From: Bacteroidetes bacterium UBA1941
GTDB taxonomy: Bacteria > Bacteroidota > Bacteroidia > Chitinophagales > LD1
NCBI GenBank assembly: GCA_002336805.1
Contig: DDEZ01000007.1
Location: 186,001-250,000, forward strand
Length of the DNA: 64,000 nt
Direction: 5' to 3'
The notes under the pieces are model-generated. The model worked only from the letters and a program-made list of their open reading frames with translations. It did not search any database and was not told where the DNA came from. A program made the position numbers and the translations under genes. Positions 26,749 to 35,672 of this stretch are shown here, one piece after another (position 1 is the stretch's first letter; each line of letters starts with the position of its first letter).

Positions 26749-29700
26749 TTATTTGCCGCTGATCAGCACCTTTTGTACCGTTACCTTGCCATTTTCATTC
26801 AGCTTCACTATAGCGTACCATGGCTCGGTAGCAGGCATTTCAAATTCGGTCTTCTCCGCGTTACTCTTCAGCTGCGCTACAGTCTGGCCCAGCAGGTTAG
26901 TGATCTCTACGTCTGCTGCATCGCTGCTTGAGCGCACAATATAGACTTTGTTTTGGTAGGCATATATACGAGCCTGATCCTCATGGGTTACATTTTCTAC
27001 ACCAGTAGCTGTTGTGCTGCCTGATTTCTTGAACACTATGCTGAACCTGCCCGTATAGTATTGGCCACCAGCCAGATGCAGTACCGGAGCCGTTTTGCTC
27101 AGATCTGTTAGGGTGCCTGTTTGAGCATCCTTGAGGTAAGCTGTAAGACCCTCAGTATTGAGCGTAGTAGCGGTCAGGATATAATCTCCTGCATCCGTAG
27201 CTGCTACCTTGAGTGGCAGTACGGTGGCTTCTGTGACCTGGTCCATTACGTTGATGGCCAGTTCACGTGCAGGCATATCAAAGCTCATGTATACTGAGCT
27301 ACCTGCTGCGATCTTGGCTGCATCATAGCCTGCGTCATACCCGGTAGTAGTGTTGGGGTCTGAATATGATACGATCTCGTCAGAGTTGCCGGCACCGGCC
27401 AGTGTCAGGCGTATCTCATCAGGCTGCGCACCGCCTGCAGTCTTGAAGAATGGAGAGGCTGTAGCGGCTACACGCACAGTATTGTTTACTGATAGAGTAT
27501 TGGTAGCAGTAGCGAGCACCATGAAACCTTGAGTAGAACTGATCTGATCCGTGGCACCATTGGTACCTACTGTACCATTCCATGTAGCCCAGTTGCCGGT
27601 ATACTCACCTGTAGCCTGGAAGAGGTAGGCAGAGCCATCTGTCTTGCCTGCATTCAGCGCTTTCACAGCATTCCATGATATAGGAGATGGATATGGATTG
27701 CCTATCAGGTTCCAGCCATCAGCAGCAGGATTGCTGGTAGTCGTTTTAGTTATAGTGGTAGCTACAGCACCCGTGCCCGGTGTACCTGTAGTAGTGATGG
27801 TCAGTGGCGCACTGTAGAGGCGCGCCGCGTATCCCTTCATAGGCGTCAGAGGGTTAGTACCCGCAGTAGAGCTGATGAAACCACCATAGTAGTCTGTAGT
27901 AGGAGTATTGGTAGACTCGCTATAGTACTGCAGCGTAGGATATGGTGTATAAGCATACCAGCAGTTCACGCCATTAGCACCATTCACAGTGAAGTCGGCG
28001 GCCCAATCAGAGACCTTGGCATTGCTCACAGGTGAGCTGATATCGCGATAGCCGATAGTTGCATTTGGCACGTAGCGCTCTACAGTCAGATTGCCAGACC
28101 ATGCACCCGCAGTACCGCTGGTGAAGTTGTCAAGATAAGCAGTACCACCTGCGCTAGACTTCAGCGTCACTACGCTGGCAGGAGCAGCAGATACGCTGCC
28201 GCGGGTCAGCACGATCGCAGTGTTGACAGTGACGGTCCCATTAACGGTGGTAGTACCAGCCGTTTTATTTACAGTCAGTGTATTCAGAGTTGTATTACCA
28301 CTTACGGTTTGAGCTGTAGTACCATTCAGCACTACGCTACCTGCGCCGGCTATCGTAGCAGGCGTAGTAGTGCCACCGGTCCAGCTGCCACATACGCTCA
28401 GTGACTGTCCGCTATTCACAGTGATCTGTGCGCCGGAGTAGACTGATATATTGCCTACCTGAGCTGATGCTGTCAGCACCGGATATACATGCCCGCCACC
28501 TACAGGAGCCACTACAGCTGCTGCAGAGCAGGTATTAGGCACGGTGCCGCCAGACCAGTTAGATGCGGTGAACCAGTTAGATGTATTTCCTATCCACACA
28601 TTACCTGCAGGGGTGATGGTGAGTACCATGCTATCTACCACATCGCCGGTACACGGAGAGAGCGGACTTGCAGTCAGAGTTATGGTCACAGTACTGACCT
28701 CTCCGGCACCCGGGTGGTAGGTAGGAGTCAATGTATTGGTACCAGTCAGTGAGCCTGTGCCGCCAGTAGCAGACCAGGTATAGCTGCTATAATTGCTGGC
28801 AGAGCCGCTGAGTGTGTATGTAGCAGTGTTTACTATGCTTGCATTGCCAGATGCATTAGCTACAGCCGTAGCATGCTGTGACACGGACAGGCTGGTGGTG
28901 GTGGTGGTGGTACATCCGGATGGATTGGCCACAGTCAGTGTATAGGTGCCTGATGCAGATGCAGCTGGTACGCTATATACAGCGTTGCTCAGCTCGCCAG
29001 AGGCAGCAAAGGTCGGTGTACTCACAGTAGCAGATGGCGTAGCCAGCAGGGTGCCGGCGCTGCTGTAGAGGATCACTGTCACGTCATCCAGGCCGATACC
29101 CATATCATTTCCACTATCATTGATATCGCTCCAGCGCAGCCATATGCTACCACCATTAGCCAATGGTGTGCCGAGGGAGACAGTGCTCGTTACTACAGTT
29201 TGATTGGCATTGCCGTTCAGCGCATTGCCGGAGCCTGTGCCGCTGGCTACTGTGCTCGTATAGTCCAGAGCAGTTATGTTGGTATAAGAACCTGAGTTTA
29301 TAGCGGCAGCAGATGTGCTATATGAGAATGTCAGGGAGTTGGCTACAGCTCCTGAGCCGCCATCTCTCCATTGCTCACCTGTATACTGTACGAAGATTCT
29401 GTCTATGGTAGCGCCAGTCGTATTGGTCAGGTGCAGGCCATAGTTCAGAGTGCCTGTGCCACTGGAGCCGAGTGACCCCAGCGCGCGGTCAGATGCTGAT
29501 GTGCCACCAAAATTATACAGGTTACCAGCATTGCTCGATCCTGTGCCCAGCACGAGGCCATTGCTGGAGAGATTGCTGCTGTTAGCATACCAGCCTGGAA
29601 TGGTTGAGTTGTCTACCCAGGTCACAGAGGTGCCTGATGACGGCAGATTGTTGAAGTTCTGCTGATAGATCAGGCCAGATGATGCCGTGCCATTGCTCCA

Positions 29701-31920
29701 CTGATAGGTCATGAAGTTAGAACCATTTGCGGTCAGCGTATAGGTGCTGTCCTGGCATACCGGGCCGCTATTGCTGGCAGTCACCGTAGGCAGTGGATCT
29801 ACAGATACAGCTAGTGTACGCGGCGTACCAGAGCAGTTGCCATTAGTAGGTGTCACAGAGATAGTACCGCCCACAGAGCCTGCGCTTACCGTGATAGAGT
29901 TACTGCTACCACCTGCTGTCTGTGTCCAGCCGGATGGCAGGTTCCAGATATAGGTGATGCCTGCTACGTTGGTCACTGAGTAGGTCACGCCGGTAGCACC
30001 TGTACATACGCTAGGGCTGCCGCTGATCACAGATGGCTGAGACGGTGTAGTGACAGGAGCTACTGCAAGCGTAGATGGAGTACCATTGCAGTAGCCGTTA
30101 TTAGGCGTCACAGAGATAGTACCGCTGGCAGTGCCGGAGGTCACAGTGATCGAGTTGGTATTGCTACCTGCGGTCTGTGTCCAGCCTGATGGCAGGGCCC
30201 AGGTATAGGTCACTCCTGATACGCTGGTCACGCTATAGTTGATACCGCTAGTAGATTTACACGGAGCTGCAGGTCCGGTGATGGCAGACGGCTGCGCCGG
30301 AGGTGCTACACCTGTACCATCCGCAGCTACATCTGCAGGCAGGGCAGAGCCGCCACCGCTCACAGGTATAGTACCTGCATAGGATTGCACCAGTGTAGGG
30401 GAGAACTTCACATATACCGCCTGGCTGAATACACCGCCCGGCTGTGTGATGGTCAGGCTGGCTGTATACGTACCCCCAGAGGTAGTGCTGAAAGTATATC
30501 CTGTGAGAGGACCTACAGTGATATCTGCAGTAGTCAGGCTCACACCTGTGATGTTAAAGCTATTAGGTCCGCCGGTGCTGCCTGTGCACACATTGCCAAA
30601 AGAGCTGAGCGTGCTGGAGGCCAGTATCGGAGATGGAGAGGTGGTCAGGAAGGATTTCTCTGCACCATAATAAGTGCCGTATGCTGTGGTCACATAGGCA
30701 TGATAGTAATAGGTGGTACCAGAGGAGAGGCCTGTTAGGCTGGAGGTGAACATACCTCCGCTCAGGTTGCTGCTGCTCACCTGTGTGCCTGTACCAGTGG
30801 TAAAGCCTGCTGTCGTGCTATACTCTATACCATAGCCGGTGAAAGGGCTACATCCGTTTGCGGCCACAAATCCCGTATCGATCGCAGATGATGTAGTGAT
30901 AGTGCTCGCACCACCAGTGGTCAGCGTAGGAGCAGTATTGATGGCGGAGCCGGTAGCAGCTACGTTGATAGAGGTAGCACCGCCGCCACCTACTGCTATG
31001 TTGCCATTATATGATTGTACGGCAGTAGGAGAGAATTGCACATATACCTTTTGAGTATAGGCACCACCTGGCTGTGTGAGTGACAGAGAAGAAGAGTAAG
31101 GACCCGCATATGACGTAGCATAAGTAAATCCTGATAGAGAAGCTACAGTCACATTGGCAGTAGTGAGACCCACACCTGTGATCGTAAAGGAGTCCGGTCC
31201 AAAGGTATTGTTGATACAGTTAGTAGTACCAAAGGCATGTAGCGCGGTGGCGCTCAGATAGGTAGAAGGCAGAGCGGTAGCATTGAGCTGGATATTATCC
31301 AGGCGGTTATTGCCGGCAGCGCCCGTAGCGCCCGTGCCGGTGAAACGCAGATAAGCCGTCGCTATATTGTCCAGGCCTGTGATAGTGCTTAATGTCTTTA
31401 CAGCAAAAGAAGTAGGGATAGAGCTCACTGCCTGCACAGCATTCCAGTTAGTCCCATCTGTACTATACTCCCACGTCTGTGTGGTAAATCCAGTACTGGT
31501 GCCCTGAGTGGCATAGGAGACTACCAGATCCTTATAGCCAGTCATATTAAATTTGAAGACGATCCTCTTACCATTCGCCGAGGTAGTGGTACCACCCAGC
31601 AGTGCCAGGCAGGAAGGGGAAGCGGTTGTGTTACTCATACCTGTGCCGACATTCAGGCTGGAGCCACCAAAGGCTGTTACCTCATTGCCCGAGGTGGCTG
31701 TGATCCATGTGCTGGCTCCATTGGTACCATTCAGGTAGATGGTGCCAGATCCGACATTGGCCACATATGTAGAGGGTGCGCTAGGTGCTGCTGCAGAGGC
31801 TGTGCCGCCGCCAGACGTAGTCTGAAAGTCCCAACCCGCCAGGAGCGTCTGTGCACTCAGGTACTGGGTACAGGCCAAAAACAATACTGCAAAAAGTAAA
31901 CGTGGAGATAATTGCTTCAT
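26749..31920 (-). CDS. Giant multidomain T9SS-sorted surface protein
   Basis: 1723 residues, the largest gene in the window. Signal peptide MKQLSPRLLFAVLFLACTQY... ends near residue 24. The body is Gly/Ser/Thr-rich beta-sandwich sequence: an N-terminal lectin-like region, repeats of about 85 residues with VQSYNGNIAVGGGG / VQSYAGTIPVSGGG, one fibronectin-III-like unit (GTTYYYHAYVTTAYGTYYG), PKD/Ig-like units (ITYIWNLPSGWTQTAGGSSN occurs twice in variant form), and a long stretch near residues 1100-1500. The C-terminus (ARIYAYQNKVYIV ... VEITNLLGQTVAQL ... KVLISGK) is a T9SS type A sorting domain. Probably an adhesin or matrix protein; no catalytic motif seen. Confidence 0.88.
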   Translation of the reverse strand: MKQLSPRLLFAVLFLACTQYLSAQTLLAGWDFQTTSGGGTASAAAPSAPSTYVANVGSGTIYLNGTNGASTWITATSGNEVTAFGGSSLNVGTGMSNTTASPSCLALLGGTTTSANGKRIVFKFNMTGYKDLVVSYATQGTSTGFTTQTWEYSTDGTNWNAVQAVSSIPTSFAVKTLSTITGLDNIATAYLRFTGTGATGAAGNNRLDNIQLNATALPSTYLSATALHAFGTTNCINNTFGPDSFTITGVGLTTANVTVASLSGFTYATSYAGPYSSSLSLTQPGGAYTQKVYVQFSPTAVQSYNGNIAVGGGGATSINVAATGSAINTAPTLTTGGASTITTSSAIDTGFVAANGCSPFTGYGIEYSTTAGFTTGTGTQVSSSNLSGGMFTSSLTGLSSGTTYYYHAYVTTAYGTYYGAEKSFLTTSPSPILASSTLSSFGNVCTGSTGGPNSFNITGVSLTTADITVGPLTGYTFSTTSGGTYTASLTITQPGGVFSQAVYVKFSPTLVQSYAGTIPVSGGGSALPADVAADGTGVAPPAQPSAITGPAAPCKSTSGINYSVTSVSGVTYTWALPSGWTQTAGSNTNSITVTSGTASGTISVTPNNGYCNGTPSTLAVAPVTTPSQPSVISGSPSVCTGATGVTYSVTNVAGITYIWNLPSGWTQTAGGSSNSITVSAGSVGGTISVTPTNGNCSGTPRTLAVSVDPLPTVTASNSGPVCQDSTYTLTANGSNFMTYQWSNGTASSGLIYQQNFNNLPSSGTSVTWVDNSTIPGWYANSSNLSSNGLVLGTGSSNAGNLYNFGGTSASDRALGSLGSSGTGTLNYGLHLTNTTGATIDRIFVQYTGEQWRDGGSGAVANSLTFSYSTSAAAINSGSYTNITALDYTSTVASGTGSGNALNGNANQTVVTSTVSLGTPLANGGSIWLRWSDINDSGNDMGIGLDDVTVILYSSAGTLLATPSATVSTPTFAASGELSNAVYSVPAASASGTYTLTVANPSGCTTTTTTSLSVSQHATAVANASGNASIVNTATYTLSGSASNYSSYTWSATGGTGSLTGTNTLTPTYHPGAGEVSTVTITLTASPLSPCTGDVVDSMVLTITPAGNVWIGNTSNWFTASNWSGGTVPNTCSAAAVVAPVGGGHVYPVLTASAQVGNISVYSGAQITVNSGQSLSVCGSWTGGTTTPATIAGAGSVVLNGTTAQTVSGNTTLNTLTVNKTAGTTTVNGTVTVNTAIVLTRGSVSAAPASVVTLKSSAGGTAYLDNFTSGTAGAWSGNLTVERYVPNATIGYRDISSPVSNAKVSDWAADFTVNGANGVNCWYAYTPYPTLQYYSESTNTPTTDYYGGFISSTAGTNPLTPMKGYAARLYSAPLTITTTGTPGTGAVATTITKTTTSNPAADGWNLIGNPYPSPISWNAVKALNAGKTDGSAYLFQATGEYTGNWATWNGTVGTNGATDQISSTQGFMVLATATNTLSVNNTVRVAATASPFFKTAGGAQPDEIRLTLAGAGNSDEIVSYSDPNTTTGYDAGYDAAKIAAGSSVYMSFDMPARELAINVMDQVTEATVLPLKVAATDAGDYILTATTLNTEGLTAYLKDAQTGTLTDLSKTAPVLHLAGGQYYTGRFSIVFKKSGSTTATGVENVTHEDQARIYAYQNKVYIVRSSSDAADVEITNLLGQTVAQLKSNAEKTEFEMPATEPWYAIVKLNENGKVTVQKVLISGK

Positions 31921-32190
31921 ATTAAGTAGGGATTAGGTAGCAAATATCTGTAAGATGTGTTAAGAAAAGGTGAAGCCGCGCCGAAAATTCAGCGAAAAGA
32001 AGTGCACAATCCAGTAACAATCAGTGAGGTGCAGCTGTTAATTTCGCTGCCAGCGATTTGTTAACTGACCATTATCATCTAGGTCAGACCGCTTTTTCTG
32101 ATTTTGATCCATCGAAATGTTTCGGTAGATCCATTATCCCCTATTCACCATAGGCTGTAGATACGGCCCTGGCTTTCCACATTTTAGCTT

Positions 32191-33579
32191 TCAGAGAGAC
32201 TTGAGAAAAGCGATCAGGGCATCGCGGTCTGTCTTGCTCAGGCGGGTCACATAGGCCTTGGCGCCAGCTGCTTCGCCGCCATGCCACATGATAGCCTCCA
32301 TCAGTGTGCGCGCCCGGCCATCATTCATATAGTGTGCTGGTGAGGCTACACGCTCATACAGGCCTACGCCCCAGAGGGGTGGTGTACGCCACTCGGCCCC
32401 GGAGGCCAGGTAGTCCGGTCGGCCGTCCTCCAGGCTGCCACCCATATCATGTAGCAGCATATCAGTGTAGGGATGTATGCGCTGGTTAGATATAGCCGGG
32501 AAGGCCACGTCCGTAGCAGTGCTCAGCGTCTCGAGGTGGCAGCGGCTACATGTAGCTGCTTTAAAGAGGGTTTTGCCACGCACTACCTGCGGATCTGTCA
32601 CATCACGCCGGGCAGGTACAGACAGGGTATGTATGTAGAAGTCGATAGCATTCAGCACACTATCGGGCATCTCGGGGTCATCTTTCAGGCCATCATCCTG
32701 TGGCTGGCCGTAGCTGGTCTCTATGGGTGCCAGTCTGCTGGTGATCCCTATATCATTGCTCAGCGCTCCTGCTACCTGAGCCAGTATGCTGGGTACATTA
32801 GCCTTCCAGCCAAAGCGGCCTAGTCTGGTAGATTTAGTATCAGGGTCCCACACATAGTTGGCCCGGCCGCTGATGCCATCCTGGTCCTTGTCGTCCGGGT
32901 CGGCATTGGCCAGGATATCATTCTCAGATACTGCCTCCAGCATACCGAGGCCCATGACGGGTAGTGGCACCCGTGGCGACATCAGGTAGCCTCCGGGCAG
33001 GCCGGTATAGGTATTGGTCAGGGTGAAAATGGGTTTTCTCAGTTCATAAGTCTCTCCGTCAGGAAAAGAATAGGTCTGGTAGTTATACGTGATATCCACT
33101 GTAGCCTCCGGCTGCTTACCTATCGGGGCTTTGTCCTCTATCTGCAGGCCGAAACCGGGCACCGGCACCGGTCCGCCATGCTCATCCTGGCCCGGCATAC
33201 TGACTCTGATCAGCAGTGCTGATTTCGGCCCACCGGCAGTCGGCTCTCCGTTGGCATCATTATGATGGCAGGAGGCGCAGGATACATTGTTATATAGCGG
33301 GCCGAGACCGCTATTGACAGGTGCAGGCGCGGTGACAAATGTTGCTTCAAACTTGCTATCCCCCAGATCATGCAGGGCGGTCTCAGCTGCATCCAGCCCG
33401 GGGTATGGATTGCTGAAGGCATGAGACGTGGCGTCAAACACAGTATTGACCCCGCCACTCAGGCGCTCGTCATAGCCGGAGCTTGGAAATGCATCCGGCT
33501 TGCGGCACATGGTCAGCAATAGGAGCACAGCAAACGAGGCTGTGACCAGTGCTGTCCTGCTTTTATATTTCTGAAGCAT
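32191..33579 (-). CDS. DUF1111 di-haem oxidoreductase lipoprotein
   Basis: About 462 residues from ATG 33579; a GTG at 33585 is possible. It has a lipoprotein signal (LLLLTMC). Two c-type haem motifs are visible: CASCH near residue 100 and CSRCH near residue 340. The family-typical segment PLPVMGLGMLEAVSENDILANADPDDKDQDGISGRANYVWD is present between them. The overall length fits DUF1111 (thiol-oxidoreductase-like, related to di-haem peroxidases). It lies 20 bp after the imelysin gene, a pairing known from iron-regulated loci in other bacteria. Enzymatic activity is inferred from family only. Confidence 0.92.
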   Translation of the reverse strand: MLQKYKSRTALVTASFAVLLLLTMCRKPDAFPSSGYDERLSGGVNTVFDATSHAFSNPYPGLDAAETALHDLGDSKFEATFVTAPAPVNSGLGPLYNNVSCASCHHNDANGEPTAGGPKSALLIRVSMPGQDEHGGPVPVPGFGLQIEDKAPIGKQPEATVDITYNYQTYSFPDGETYELRKPIFTLTNTYTGLPGGYLMSPRVPLPVMGLGMLEAVSENDILANADPDDKDQDGISGRANYVWDPDTKSTRLGRFGWKANVPSILAQVAGALSNDIGITSRLAPIETSYGQPQDDGLKDDPEMPDSVLNAIDFYIHTLSVPARRDVTDPQVVRGKTLFKAATCSRCHLETLSTATDVAFPAISNQRIHPYTDMLLHDMGGSLEDGRPDYLASGAEWRTPPLWGVGLYERVASPAHYMNDGRARTLMEAIMWHGGEAAGAKAYVTRLSKTDRDALIAFLKSL

Positions 33580-33599
33580 CTTCACCCTGCTGTTACTTT

Positions 33600-34709
33600 T
33601 TAGTCGTGTATATTCTGTATCACCCAGTTATTGAGGTCATCTTCCAGTAGCGTCTGGAGGGTGGCCAGTTTAGCCTGTACGGCTTGTATCTGCGTGCGCT
33701 GCGTATAGATAGCTATCTCGTAGTGGCTGCTGATGGTATTAAATGAGCCCACCGCATCGTAGATGGCGTTGGTGATCTGATTGTCCAGAGACTTATTGCT
33801 GGCAGCTACCAGGTCATGCAGGCTATGGCCGGCTACACCATTGTAGGTGCAGAAGTAGACATTTTTAATGCCTTTGATGTTATTAGTAAAGTCGGTAGTA
33901 GAGTTGTGGGAGAAGCTGGACTCATCCAGTGTAGAGTCTGCATGGCCGTTCTGACCCAAAGGCTCTTCCATTTTGCCAGTGCCTACTTCGCTACAGATGT
34001 TTGCCATAGCAGTCACTATGGCTTGTATAGCGGCCTTGCGGTTGGTATATATGGTGCTGCCTGCTCCGGCTTTCTTGATAGCCACAGTATAGTTGCCCGG
34101 CTGTGTGGTATCCCAGCTATTGCGCAGGGTAGTCGTTGTATTAGCTATGCTCTGTGTCAGCGATGTCATGTAGGCCATGTCACGCGCAGATATACTATCG
34201 GCACGCTGCTGACCTCCCAGGCCAAATAGCATATACTCCACCGCATGAAATCCCTTCAGGGCATCTGGCAGGGCGTCTATATCTGCCAGGGTCAGGTTAT
34301 TGCTGCTGGCCAGCAGTGAGTCCAGCTGCGTACGGTCCAGCGGCCAGGTATCCATAGTAGGGTCATAGCTCTGGTCCTCTACCGGGCCGAAGAGGTATGC
34401 TTCACAGTTTTCCCAGGGCGCGCGGGTCAGGCGCCAGGCATTCTGAGCAGCAGAGAGATTAGCATCGGTACGAGACGCACCGAGTGTGGTCACCGACTGC
34501 TGGAGCAGCAGTGCATTGGCCTGTAGGTCTCGGTAGTTTGGATTGACCAGCACATCGGCAAAGTCGCGCAGCACATTTTCAGTAGTAGCTACGCTGCCCT
34601 CTGTAGTCACCGGTGGTATATCACTGGTGATGGTGGTAGTGGTCTGGGGTTTTCTGCAGCCTGCGGTGAGCAGCACTACAGAGAGGAGCACGATCGGGAG
34701 TTTTTTCAT
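33600..34709 (-). CDS. Imelysin family lipoprotein (EfeO-like iron protein)
   Basis: 369 residues. Lipoprotein signal MKKLPIVLLSVVLLTAGC gives Cys 18. The all-helical imelysin fold is indicated by APWENCEAYLFGPVED near the start and the GxHxxE motif in LKGFHAVEYMLFG, with paired repeats of helical bundles after it. Imelysins are periplasmic or surface proteins of iron uptake, related to EfeO. It precedes the DUF1111 gene by 20 bp. Upstream is 108 bp shared with a small plus-strand ORF. I see no Fur-like palindrome there. Confidence 0.92.
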   Translation of the reverse strand: MKKLPIVLLSVVLLTAGCRKPQTTTTITSDIPPVTTEGSVATTENVLRDFADVLVNPNYRDLQANALLLQQSVTTLGASRTDANLSAAQNAWRLTRAPWENCEAYLFGPVEDQSYDPTMDTWPLDRTQLDSLLASSNNLTLADIDALPDALKGFHAVEYMLFGLGGQQRADSISARDMAYMTSLTQSIANTTTTLRNSWDTTQPGNYTVAIKKAGAGSTIYTNRKAAIQAIVTAMANICSEVGTGKMEEPLGQNGHADSTLDESSFSHNSTTDFTNNIKGIKNVYFCTYNGVAGHSLHDLVAASNKSLDNQITNAIYDAVGSFNTISSHYEIAIYTQRTQIQAVQAKLATLQTLLEDDLNNWVIQNIHD

Positions 34710-34804
34710 GTTTATCTCAGTTGTATGGTTTCGTTCATTGTCATCACAGTGTCATAAGTCTTCTCATTTATACTTTTCGCAGACTGAGGGGCCTGCTGCG
34801 CGCG

Positions 34805-34812
34805 TAAATTTG
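34805..34812 (+). promoter_or_regulatory. TAAATTTG -7 promoter box before small plus-strand ORF
   Basis: An exact TAnnTTTG match ending 5 nt before the ATG at 34818. If used, the transcript would be leaderless or nearly so. No convincing -33 element is found 17-23 bp upstream. Confidence 0.35.
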
Positions 34813-34817
34813 ATACG

Positions 34818-34946
34818 ATGCAGCGCCGTATCTCTTCTTATTTCAGCCGCGATCCTGATGATCCTTTCTTCTGGGTCATCATAGCTATACTGACTATAGC
34901 ATTGTGTATCCTGATCGCAGATGTGGCAGTCTGGTTTTTACTTTGA
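34818..34946 (+). CDS. Possible 42-residue single-pass membrane protein
   Basis: A 43-codon ORF encoding a polar N-terminus (MQRRISSYFSRDPDDPFF) and one long hydrophobic helix (WVIIAILTIALCILIADVAVWFLL). It lies between the imelysin gene, which is divergent from it, and the 71-residue gene, whose stop it overlaps tail to tail by 9 bp. The membrane-protein-like composition and the TAAATTTG box support it. Its small size and lack of a recognised family leave it uncertain. Confidence 0.45.
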   Translation: MQRRISSYFSRDPDDPFFWVIIAILTIALCILIADVAVWFLL

Positions 34947-35153
34947 CAGCGCCATTTCTCTTTTACGTTTCCTGTTTGCCTCCATCAGCTCCAGGTATTC
35001 TATAGCTCTGCTCAGCTCTCGTATCTGGCGCTGGTAGTGCAGTATGGCCTCCGGGCTCACCATCATACCGGGCACGCCGCGTATGTTAGCCTCCAGCGCA
35101 GCCTTGCTCTTGCGCAGCACTTCTATAGGATATGTGGTCTGGCTTTTTACCAT
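34938..35153 (-). CDS. Small helical hypothetical protein
   Basis: 71 residues, no signal peptide. Predicted as helical and charged (SKAALEANIRGVPGMMVSPEAILHYQRQIRELSRAIEYLELMEANRKRKREM), probably a short coiled coil. It begins 4 nt after the stop of the 52-residue membrane protein gene, so it is the last gene of the Fur-box operon. No family recognised. Confidence 0.6.
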   Translation of the reverse strand: MVKSQTTYPIEVLRKSKAALEANIRGVPGMMVSPEAILHYQRQIRELSRAIEYLELMEANRKRKREMALSK

Positions 35154-35157
35154 GGTC

Positions 35158-35316
35158 TTAGTCTTTAGCTATCACGCCCATCCATACAGCTGCGCCCAGC
35201 GCCAGCCAGGCCAGGCCCTTCAGCAGAAAGAAAAGAAAGACAGCGATGCCTGACTTTTTCAGCCAGCTCATCCACTTGCCTTTCTTTGCTTCAGACGGGG
35301 TATCTGCCGGCATCAT
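35158..35316 (-). CDS. 52-residue single-pass membrane protein in the iron/haem operon
   Basis: 53 codons: MMPADTPSEAKKGKWMSW, a hydrophobic helix (GIAVFLFFLLKGLAWLALGAAVW), then a short end (MGVIAKD). Its ATG (35314-35316) overlaps the monooxygenase stop as ATGA, and the next gene follows 4 nt after its stop. This tight packing is strong evidence that the small gene is real. It could be a membrane partner of the haem or iron proteins in the operon; no family recognised. Confidence 0.7.
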   Translation of the reverse strand: MMPADTPSEAKKGKWMSWLKKSGIAVFLFFLLKGLAWLALGAAVWMGVIAKD

Positions 35317-35654
35317 CTGGCCAGTACAGAATATGTTTTGAAAGAAGACCTCATAGGTGGCTCTTTGCCCTCTTGCCTGGCTTTGGCTATATCTTCGAAT
35401 CCTCTCTTGTGTCCCTCGCGGAATGCTTCTGATCCTGTCCAGGCCTTGAACGAAGCCTCAGAGTCCCAGTAGCTCACGATCAGAAAGGAGCTGCCATCTG
35501 CAGGCTTCAGCACCTCCATGCTGCGAAAGCCCGGCATCGTATCTATGTGATGTGCGCGTGTAGAGAAAAGCTCTTCAAAACGCGGTTTGTAGCTGTCGTC
35601 GCAGTCTATGTAGTTGATCGCTACAAATGAGTGTTCGGTCGGATTTGTTGTCAT
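35313..35654 (-). CDS. ABM-family monooxygenase, HmoA/IsdG-like (putative haem-degrading)
   Basis: 113 residues, a single ferredoxin-like alpha/beta domain of the antibiotic biosynthesis monooxygenase superfamily. The pattern FEELFSTRAHHIDTMPGFRSMEVLKP ... FLIVSYWDSEASFKAWTGSEAFREGHKR is that of HmoA-type haem monooxygenases: conserved acidic and Arg residues, PGF, W and a distal His. There is no signal peptide, so it is cytoplasmic. It lies 18 bp after the Rieske gene and overlaps the next gene. Haem degradation is inferred from similarity and the Fur-like boxes on the operon. Confidence 0.82.
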   Translation of the reverse strand: MTTNPTEHSFVAINYIDCDDSYKPRFEELFSTRAHHIDTMPGFRSMEVLKPADGSSFLIVSYWDSEASFKAWTGSEAFREGHKRGFEDIAKARQEGKEPPMRSSFKTYSVLAR

Positions 35655-35672
35655 GTTGTACGCTTTTTTATG

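Noticed and set aside
26749..31920. Repeated short sequences that look like a CRISPR-like or satellite array
   Set aside because: The repeats translate as beta-sandwich modules in one continuous frame, with no spacer structure and no cas genes.
32106..32131. Imperfect 12-bp inverted repeat (GATCCATCGAAA / TTTCGGTAGATC) after the DUF1111 gene
   Set aside because: It has a mismatch and no T run on either strand, so I could not call it a terminator. The rest of the 270-bp gap shows no ORF.
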